From Anaerobutyricum stercoris (lineage in GTDB: Bacteria; Bacillota; Clostridia; Lachnospirales; Lachnospiraceae): 32,153 nt of DNA. Positions within the stretch are counted from its first letter, which is position 1, and the number at the start of each line of letters is the position of its first letter. Location of the stretch: contig DXBR01000100.1 of the NCBI GenBank assembly GCA_019116455.1, positions 1 to 32,153 of the forward strand. The letters are read 5' to 3'. The notes beneath the pieces are model-generated. The model ran no database searches, had not been told where the DNA came from, and saw only the letters and a program-made list of their open reading frames with translations. This document shows, piece after piece, positions 1 through 6,761 of this stretch. Both the position numbers and the translations under genes were made by a program.

Positions 1-3000
1 AACAGGCGGCAGGCCGTACTCTGAATAGCAAAGGAACCTGTGTTCCGGTTAAAATGAAACAGACCATATTCCTCATCCGGCTCATCTGTCCAGACTGGCG
101 TCCAGGAAGCATTATCGCCGGAAGAAGCTGCGTCGGAAGTAGTCGCCTGGCTGGAAGCCGCCGCGTCGCTCCCGGATGCTGTCCGCTCCACAGACAAGTA
201 TTCTCCCGTCGCTGTATTTTTTATAAAATAATTGTTATCGGAAACGTAGGTAAGTTCCAGCGCATAGCTGTCATAAGCAGCAAGTCCGGTCTGGCTTTCG
301 AGGGCCGCGCCGCCGTCGGCATCATCCGCATAACCACATTGGAACAGATAGGTACCGTCCGAGAGAATCTGTTTGTCCCGGCCATCGTAGAGCAGACAGT
401 TGGAAAATGCGTTGCCGGTCATCCAGCCCATCTCATAGCCATTATCTGTCTCATAAATAACCTGCCGGTTGGTTCCTTCCCGGCTCACCACAATGATTCC
501 TGTATATTTTTTGATGGTGCCGCGCACCTGATCAAAACTGCTGTCAGTATAGGCATACATGGCGTCCCTGGTTGTGGCGTAAACTGGTTCATAGTCCGGA
601 TTCTCCACAAAGGTATCGATAGAAAACCATCCGCTGCCCTGGACATCTCCGCTGACATAGTCACCGTATATGGCGTTGTCCTCCGCCCGGTAGGAAGTGA
701 GGCGCAGGCCGCCGCCATCCACCTGCCCGGTCTGCTGTGTCAGGGCAGAATCAGCATATACATTTACTGTACCGTAATTGATGGAGTGGGCAATCAACGG
801 CTGTACGTCCATATCCGTTGGAAACGCGCGGGCAACCTGCTGTCCGTCGTCATTTATCTTCTGCGCTGCAGTAGAGACAGATGCGCTGCTCCCACTGACC
901 GCCGTTTCTGCCGTATCCGCCGCTTCCGTGCGCACCGTCATAAGCGAAAGGATTCCAAATGCCAGCAGCAGACACAGTTTTATGTTGGCAAGGGCGTCCG
1001 CCAGCGCATTGTTGACCGGCTGTTTTTCTTCTTTTTTCATTTTCTTCATATAATTCTGGACATCCTTTTTCGACACGCCTGCTCCTTCCCGTTTCCGTCT
1101 CTCCTCGAATGCTTTCATGGACTCTTTATGACCGCAGACGCAGACAAACTTCTGATTGTCTTTCTGGCCGATGAGCTCCATCTTTTTATGACACACCGGA
1201 CACCGTGCGTTGGTGAGACGGGAAACCCGCTCTTTATATCCACACTCTCTGTCCTGACAGACGAGCATCTTACCCTGTTTGCCATTGACAGCCAGCAGCC
1301 GCTTGCCGCACTGGGGACAGTGCTTGTTAGTCAGGTTGTCGTGGCGGAAGGTGCCCTCGCCGCCTTTGATCTCTTCCGTAAGCTCTGTGGCATAGGAACG
1401 GATCTCCTTCATAAATGCGTTCTGCCTCATTTTTCCTGCCGCTATATTAGACAGCTTCATCTCCCACTGAGCCGTAAGCTCCGGTTTCTTCAGATCCTCC
1501 GGTACCAGATTAAGAAGCTGTTTTGCTTTGCCCGTCATGTGGATTTCATTTTCCTTTTTCTCAATGAGGAAGGAACGGAACAGTTTATCGATAATGTCCG
1601 CCCGGGTAGCGACGGTGCCGAGACCGCCGGTCTCCTGCAGGGTTTTCGCCGCATTTTTATCCTTGCTCTGCATATATTTCACCGGATTCTCCATGGCCTG
1701 CAGGAGCGTACCTTCAGTAAATCTCGCCGGCGGTTTGGTCTTGCCCTCGGTCTGTTTCAGGGCCGGGCTGCCCAGCCGCTCGCCTTCCGTCCACGCCGGA
1801 AGCACGGCTTCTTCTTCGCCGTCCTGATCCGTGAGCACTTCCTTATATCCCATGCGAAGCGGTACATTTCCTTTCACCTCAAACGTCTCTCCGCCGCAGT
1901 CCACGGTCACCGCCGTCTGTTCATATTCATAAGCCGGATACAGCACTGCCAGAAAACGCCGCGCCACCAGATCAAAAATCTTCCGTTCATCCACTGAGAG
2001 CTGCGCCAGAATCACCGGCTGTTCTGTCGGGATGATGGCGTGGTGGTCGGACACCTTTTTGTTATTGACAAAAGACGGTCCGGTCTTGATTTTTCCTTTG
2101 AGAATGGTATTGGCGTAGGTCCGGTACGGGCCCACGGCCACCGCCGACACCCGCTCCCGAAGCGTCTCCGCCACATCGGTGGTCAGATACCGGGAATCGG
2201 TTCTCGGATAAGTCAGCACCTTGTGATGCTCATAAAGGCTCTGCATCAGATTCAGCGTCTGCTTGGCAGAGAATCCGAAGCGCTGGTTGGCGTCCCTCTG
2301 CAGAGTTGTCAGGTCATACAAACCGTCAAGATGGGAACTCTTCTTTGTCTTTTTGACGGAAATCACCTTTCCATCGCTGTTCTTCGCCCGGTCATAGGCT
2401 TTATCTCTCGACTCTTTTGAGAAAACAGAGGAGCTGTTGCTGCCTTTTTCCTTCCATGTAAATGTAACGCCCTTCCACCGGGCCTGCAGACCATAATACG
2501 GCTTCGGCACAAAATGCCGGATCTCTTCCTCTCTGGCCGCGATCATGGCAAGGGTCGGAGTCTGCACCCGGCCACAGGAAAGCTGCGCATTATATTTGCA
2601 GGTCAGCGCCCGGGTGGCATTGATACCCACCAGCCAGTCGGACTCCGCCCTTGCTACTGCCGCCCGGTAAAGATTATCGTATTCCTTTGCATCTTTCAGA
2701 TGAGCGAATCCCTCCCGGATGGCCTTATCTGTCACCGAGGAAATCCACAGCCGCCTGAGCGGTTTCTTGCAGCCGGCTTTCACCAGAATCCACCGCGCCA
2801 CCAGCTCACCTTCCCGACCGGCATCGGTGGCGATGATCACCTCAGAGATATCTTTGCGTTCCATCTGGCTCTTCACCGCCTGAAACTGTCCTCTGGTCTG
2901 AGGAATCACCACCAGCTTCAGATGCTCCGGCATCATCGGCAGGTCTTCCATCCGCCAGGTCTTAAGTTTCTTGTCGTAGCCCTCCGGGTCCGCCAGCGTC

Positions 3001-3134
3001 ACCAGATGCCCAAGCCCCCAGGTGACCACGTATTTATCGCCCTCTATATAATTCTTTGTCTGTTTTTTGCAGCCCAAAACCCGGGCGATATCTCTTGCCA
3101 CAGAAGGTTTCTCTGCTAATACTAATCTTTTCAT
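1..3134 (-). CDS. topB: DNA topoisomerase III with in-frame C-terminal hydrophobic segment and secreted-type extension (partial at window edge)
   Basis: Type IA topoisomerase that nicks and passes single strands to relax or decatenate DNA. The start at 3134 has a GGAG ribosome site 7 nt upstream, and the protein begins MKRLVLAEKPSVARDI. The Toprim domain has AEKPS (residues 7-11) and TDAGREGE (103-110); the catalytic Tyr is Y309 in TYPRTDSRYL; two Cys4-type zinc ribbons lie at about 606-672. A normal family member would end near residue 720, after NNALADALANIKL. Here the same frame continues with no stop into a hydrophobic stretch (about 721-736, CLLLAFGILSLMTV), then an A/S/T-rich linker, two SH3b-like repeats and a possible ricin-like beta-trefoil, and it is still open at base 1 (at least 1044 residues). 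The topoisomerase part is certain. The extension domains are fold guesses from pattern. A separate exported product starting at in-frame ATGs at 1049 or 1040 is possible. Confidence 0.93.
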   Translation of the reverse strand, partial: MKRLVLAEKPSVARDIARVLGCKKQTKNYIEGDKYVVTWGLGHLVTLADPEGYDKKLKTWRMEDLPMMPEHLKLVVIPQTRGQFQAVKSQMERKDISEVIIATDAGREGELVARWILVKAGCKKPLRRLWISSVTDKAIREGFAHLKDAKEYDNLYRAAVARAESDWLVGINATRALTCKYNAQLSCGRVQTPTLAMIAAREEEIRHFVPKPYYGLQARWKGVTFTWKEKGSNSSSVFSKESRDKAYDRAKNSDGKVISVKKTKKSSHLDGLYDLTTLQRDANQRFGFSAKQTLNLMQSLYEHHKVLTYPRTDSRYLTTDVAETLRERVSAVAVGPYRTYANTILKGKIKTGPSFVNNKKVSDHHAIIPTEQPVILAQLSVDERKIFDLVARRFLAVLYPAYEYEQTAVTVDCGGETFEVKGNVPLRMGYKEVLTDQDGEEEAVLPAWTEGERLGSPALKQTEGKTKPPARFTEGTLLQAMENPVKYMQSKDKNAAKTLQETGGLGTVATRADIIDKLFRSFLIEKKENEIHMTGKAKQLLNLVPEDLKKPELTAQWEMKLSNIAAGKMRQNAFMKEIRSYATELTEEIKGGEGTFRHDNLTNKHCPQCGKRLLAVNGKQGKMLVCQDRECGYKERVSRLTNARCPVCHKKMELIGQKDNQKFVCVCGHKESMKAFEERRKREGAGVSKKDVQNYMKKMKKEEKQPVNNALADALANIKLCLLLAFGILSLMTVRTEAADTAETAVSGSSASVSTAAQKINDDGQQVARAFPTDMDVQPLIAHSINYGTVNVYADSALTQQTGQVDGGGLRLTSYRAEDNAIYGDYVSGDVQGSGWFSIDTFVENPDYEPVYATTRDAMYAYTDSSFDQVRGTIKKYTGIIVVSREGTNRQVIYETDNGYEMGWMTGNAFSNCLLYDGRDKQILSDGTYLFQCGYADDADGGAALESQTGLAAYDSYALELTYVSDNNYFIKNTATGEYLSVERTASGSDAAASSQATTSDAASSGDNASWTPVWTDEPDEEYGLFHFNRNTGSFAIQSTACRL

Positions 3135-3230
3135 TATTATTCTCCGTTGTTCTTTTTCGTATGCCGCATCATTCACTTTCCGCAGATTGATACAGTACAC
3201 TAGTATATCTCACATCCTTAACATTATTTC

Positions 3231-3258
3231 ATTATACACGAACTTTGATATTTGTGAT
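3231..3258 (-). promoter_or_regulatory. Possible topB promoter
   Basis: On the minus strand there is a TATAAT -10 box at 3231-3236 and a weak -35-like hexamer, ATCACA, at 3253-3258, with 16 nt between. The -35 overlaps the -35 proposed for the divergent MNT/HEPN pair, so the two promoters may compete. The -35 match is poor, so this is tentative. Confidence 0.35.
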
Positions 3259-3284
3259 ACATTTTTTCTTGTGTATGGTATACT
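3255..3284 (+). promoter_or_regulatory. Likely promoter of MNT/HEPN pair
   Basis: There is a TATACT -10 box at 3279-3284 and a weak -35, TGATAC, at 3255-3260, with an 18-nt spacer. Predicted transcription would begin near 3291. That is one reason to reject the upstream ATG at 3291 as the start of the MNT gene and prefer 3375. Confidence 0.45.
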
Positions 3285-3374
3285 GTTATCATGACGAATC
3301 TCTCTTTCTCATACAGAGAAACAGTACCTGCAATTTATATCAGAACACACAATTATGACGGGGATGTGAGAACA

Positions 3375-3749
3375 ATGCTTTTATATCATAAAATGAAAAA
3401 AGAGAGCCTGCAGGGCATAAACAGATCCTGCCAGGTATCGGCAAGACAGCTCCAAGCCATTAAAAACTGTATCGCCATCATTAAGGAAACCGGATTTTCC
3501 CTGCAGAAAATCATTTTATTCGGAAGCTGCGCCCGAAGTCAGTCACGTTACGAAAGCGATATAGATTTACTGGTCGTAGTGAAAGAAATTCCTTCGACTA
3601 AAGATATTCTCCACATCAAAGCCGAATTAAATATACAGATTCCCATAGATGTGGACTTAAAAATTGTATCTGATGAAATGTTTTCAAAAAATGATGATTT
3701 CTTTTTGAATAAGATCAAACGAGACGGGGTGATTTTATGGCAGAACTGA
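3375..3749 (+). CDS. MNT-type nucleotidyltransferase, putative antitoxin of a HEPN/MNT pair
   Basis: 124-residue protein with a minimal nucleotidyltransferase fold. The signature GS-x10-DxD is complete: G50-S51 in LFGSCARS, then D62 and D64 in SDIDLLVVV. A third acidic position is likely in IDVDLKIV (about D92/D94). In characterised HEPN/MNT modules (MntA) this enzyme transfers AMP to the partner HEPN RNase and silences it. The frame is open from an ATG at 3291, but that ATG has no ribosome site and sits at the predicted transcription start. ATG 3375 follows GGGGATGTGAG and fits the family N-terminus better. The 3' end overlaps the HEPN gene by 13 nt, which points to translational coupling. 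Assignment to the superfamily is firm; the antitoxin role is inferred from the pairing. Confidence 0.8.
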   Translation: MLLYHKMKKESLQGINRSCQVSARQLQAIKNCIAIIKETGFSLQKIILFGSCARSQSRYESDIDLLVVVKEIPSTKDILHIKAELNIQIPIDVDLKIVSDEMFSKNDDFFLNKIKRDGVILWQN

Positions 3750-4174
3750 GAACATATAAAGATTTTGCGGATAATTCTTACGCATATTTTATGTTTGCCT
3801 ATGACAACGGTCAGATTTTTAATGAAATGGGCGCCATGGCACAGAGTATCTGCGAACGATATTTAAAACATCTGATCGCAGAATACGCCGAACCAGAAAA
3901 TGACAGCGAGAGCGACATCAAAGAACGCGCTCTCAGAAGTCACAATCTGCGTGTTTTAAGCAATTTTTTGCGCCATAACATGGAACTTCCCATGTCAAAA
4001 ACGTTGGTAACATCCCTCAATTCTGTGAACGGCTTCTATTTTTCTACCAGATATCCCGGAGAAGATTCCACCACATTAACCCGGGAAGAATTGGACGAGT
4101 GCGCCGAAGCCATTCAGTTGTGCAAAGAATACGTGGAAGATACCATCAACCAATTGGGTACCACAGACAATTAA
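3737..4174 (+). CDS. HEPN-domain protein, putative toxin of HEPN/MNT pair
   Basis: 145-residue, mainly helical protein of the HEPN family, overlapping the 3' end of the MNT gene by 13 nt. A possible RNase motif R-x4-H is seen as R64-ALRS-H69, followed by N70-L71. A STRYPGE segment near residues 103-109 resembles the conserved C-terminal part of the family. In the studied HepT toxins the motif is Rx4-6HxY and the Tyr is the residue modified by MntA. No Tyr sits at H+2 here, so either the modified residue lies elsewhere (for example Y101 or Y106) or this pair acts differently. It converges with the kinase gene ending at 4194, leaving only 19 nt and no obvious terminator. Confidence 0.75.
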   Translation: MAELRTYKDFADNSYAYFMFAYDNGQIFNEMGAMAQSICERYLKHLIAEYAEPENDSESDIKERALRSHNLRVLSNFLRHNMELPMSKTLVTSLNSVNGFYFSTRYPGEDSTTLTREELDECAEAIQLCKEYVEDTINQLGTTDN

Positions 4175-4193
4175 TTTCATTCATAACGCTTCC

Positions 4194-6728
4194 CTATTTC
4201 CCCATCAGCTCCGCCAATGTCTGATACAACACCGAGAAGTCAATCGGTTTTGAGATATGCGCGTCCATACCCGCCTCTGTGGTCGCAGCGATATCTTCCG
4301 CGAAAGCATTGGCTGTCACGGCAAGAATCGGGATCGTTCGGGCGTCAGCACGGTTCATGGTGCGGATAGCGCGGGCAGCCTGACAGCCGTCCATCTCCGG
4401 CATCTGCATGTCCATGAGGATGGCGTCAAAATATCCTTCCGGTGACTGCGAGAAACTCTCCACTGCCTCGCGGCCGTTCCACGCCTGGGAGACTTTTATG
4501 TCGTGCATCTCCAGAATTTCCGTGGCAATCTCCATATTCACATCATTATCTTCCGCCACGAGAATACGTTTGCCGGCTAGCTGCAGGATCTCCTTCTCTT
4601 TTTGACTCCGTTCTTTCCCGGCAGCAGATTTCTGTTTTTCCACACTCTCGAGAGACAATGTTACCATGAAGGTGCTGCCCTCGCCCAGCCGACTTTCCAC
4701 GGTAATCTGTCCGTCCATCTGGGAAACAAGGCTCTTCACGATCGGCATGCCCAGACCGGTTCCCGCAATGCCTTTTGCGCCAAACCGGACTTCCCTTTCA
4801 TATGGTTCAAAGAGTTTATCAAGAAATTCCGGAGTCATTCCTCTTCCGGTATCTGAAATGATAAACTGATATTTTTTTATTTTCTGACTGCCCATCTGAC
4901 GTACTCTGACTGTGATCGAATCTCCCTCATCACTGTATTTTACCGCATTAGAAATCAGATTGTTGAGAATCTGTGTGATACGGGAGGAATCTCCCAGCAC
5001 CACCGGATTCTGCAGATCAAAAGAAAGATGAAACTGTTTCTTTTCTCTCCCTGCCTGCGCCCGGAAAATCTCTGCACAGGATTCCACACATGCCCTTATA
5101 TCAAACGGTTCCCTGTTCAGATCTATTTTTCCCTGTTCCAGACGGGATATCTCCAGCAAATCGTTAATAAGCGTCAGCAGCTGGTGGCTTGCCGTATTAA
5201 TCTTTGTCAGATATTCCGCCGTCTGTTTCACATTTCCAGAACTTTTCTCTGCCAGTTCGGTCAGACCGATAATAGCGTTGAGCGGCGTTCTCATATCATG
5301 GGACATGGTGGAAAAGAATCGATTCTGAGATTCTTCGTTTTTCCTTGCTTTATCCAGCGCATTTTCCATCAGCGCCATATGGTGAAGCTGTACCTGTTTC
5401 TCCTCATCAATCTCCCGGAAACATATGACCACTTCACCCTGACTCAAAGACTCATCAAACAAAAGTCGTACATTTACCCAACGGTATTCATCATTAAACA
5501 GCCGGAGAAAATCTCCTCCATAATCCCGAACCCGGCGTTTCACCAGTTTTTTGACATTTTCTATGGAAAAACTCTGTTTGAATTCCATATAAGCGTTCTC
5601 TTCAATGATAGCCGCCGCCTCATCGAGAAAAAGCTGATAATCGCCTTTCTTCGGAATACGTTTGCGGATATAGTCGGATCCCTTGATCATTTCATAGGTT
5701 CCCTCTTCATAATCAAGACGATATATGGCATAATAAGCATTTCCAAGCACCCGTACCGTGTCGTTGGTTCTCTCCACTCTCCGGTTCAGACGGGAATTAC
5801 GTATACTCACCAAAACAGAAAAGCCTAAAAACAGCAGGAACATGACAGAAAAACCAAGAGTGAACCGCCGAAGATTGCCAAGAATCGTACGGCGCGGGAC
5901 TGTCACAATAGAAAACCAGCCATTTTCCGATATACTATAGTATACATTTCTTTTTTTACCGTCCAGATCAATAATATAAGAATCCTGCCTGCTGAGATTT
6001 CCCTTTTCCATACGTTCTATAATGCCATCGAGATATTCCTGCATCTTTTCTCTTCCGACGGAAAGCTGCGTCCTGGCGTACAAAAGGGTTCCCTGACGGT
6101 CGCAGAGAAAGTAAGAACTTCCTTCCGGCAGAGTAATCTGATGATCTGTCACCTGAAAATCTTCCGGGAAAATGTCGAAAGCCAGCACATTGCCATCCTC
6201 TCCGCTTTTGACAGCAATCGTGACTACTTTCCGGCCATAAACCGCATCTTCGTAGAGATCTGTATATATAACTTTTCCCTCTGCCTCCATGGCACGCTGA
6301 TACCATTCTGTGGACGCATAATCGTAATCCTGTCCCTGTGCCCATTCTCCTTTTCCGGTAAACGTACCATTGAGAACGGCGTAAGGATCTACCGTACCGC
6401 TGGTCACATTCTGAATATCTTCAAAAAAACCATTGATCCATTTCTGCAGTTCCTCAGTGTTGGATGTTTCCTGAACCATCCGGTCAAGACTGCCTGCTCC
6501 CATTCGAATGAGCGCTTCATAAGAAGAAAGGCTTCGCTCTTCCTCCACAGAAAAACTCCTCGCCAGCGAAGCGCCTGTGCGCTGGGCATTTTCCAGCAGA
6601 CTATTCTGCAAAATGTGCAGGCTGGCAAAAGATAAAATCAAAAACGCCAGAAGAGTTATCATATAAAACCTGTTTCGCTGCCAATAATACTTCCAGCCTT
6701 TTCTCCGTTTTTTTTGCTTTTTTTTCAT
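4194..6728 (-). CDS. Membrane hybrid histidine kinase (Cache-like sensor, PAS-like, HisKA, HATPase, REC)
   Basis: 844-residue sensor kinase. It has a basic N-terminus, TM1 at about 21-41, an extracytoplasmic region of about 245 residues (likely dCache) and TM2 at about 288-308. A PAS-like region follows, then HisKA with phospho-acceptor H477 in STMSHDMRTP. The ATPase has the N box NNLISNAVKY, G1 DTGRGM and G2 GTGLGMPIV. A C-terminal receiver from about 721 (ILVAEDND) carries D773 in LMDMQMP. The start at 6728 is preceded by GGGAG 8 nt upstream. An in-frame ATG at 6761 directly follows the upstream gene's stop but has no ribosome site. It is the last gene of the signalling operon. Because it has a receiver but no Hpt, phosphate must pass to a separate Hpt, most simply the one at 9389-9748. 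The ligand is unknown. Confidence 0.93.
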   Translation of the reverse strand: MKKKQKKRRKGWKYYWQRNRFYMITLLAFLILSFASLHILQNSLLENAQRTGASLARSFSVEEERSLSSYEALIRMGAGSLDRMVQETSNTEELQKWINGFFEDIQNVTSGTVDPYAVLNGTFTGKGEWAQGQDYDYASTEWYQRAMEAEGKVIYTDLYEDAVYGRKVVTIAVKSGEDGNVLAFDIFPEDFQVTDHQITLPEGSSYFLCDRQGTLLYARTQLSVGREKMQEYLDGIIERMEKGNLSRQDSYIIDLDGKKRNVYYSISENGWFSIVTVPRRTILGNLRRFTLGFSVMFLLFLGFSVLVSIRNSRLNRRVERTNDTVRVLGNAYYAIYRLDYEEGTYEMIKGSDYIRKRIPKKGDYQLFLDEAAAIIEENAYMEFKQSFSIENVKKLVKRRVRDYGGDFLRLFNDEYRWVNVRLLFDESLSQGEVVICFREIDEEKQVQLHHMALMENALDKARKNEESQNRFFSTMSHDMRTPLNAIIGLTELAEKSSGNVKQTAEYLTKINTASHQLLTLINDLLEISRLEQGKIDLNREPFDIRACVESCAEIFRAQAGREKKQFHLSFDLQNPVVLGDSSRITQILNNLISNAVKYSDEGDSITVRVRQMGSQKIKKYQFIISDTGRGMTPEFLDKLFEPYEREVRFGAKGIAGTGLGMPIVKSLVSQMDGQITVESRLGEGSTFMVTLSLESVEKQKSAAGKERSQKEKEILQLAGKRILVAEDNDVNMEIATEILEMHDIKVSQAWNGREAVESFSQSPEGYFDAILMDMQMPEMDGCQAARAIRTMNRADARTIPILAVTANAFAEDIAATTEAGMDAHISKPIDFSVLYQTLAELMGK

Positions 6729-6761
6729 ATTATTCTCTCCCAGTCTCTCAAATCTGTCCAT

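Noticed and set aside
54..1997. 647-residue open frame on the plus strand
   Set aside because: It is antisense to topB, has no ribosome site and shows low-complexity, Cys/Arg/His-rich shadow composition; the minus strand encodes recognisable topoisomerase motifs throughout.
2040..3119. Plus-strand open frames of 126 and 201 residues
   Set aside because: Antisense shadows of the topB Toprim and core domains.
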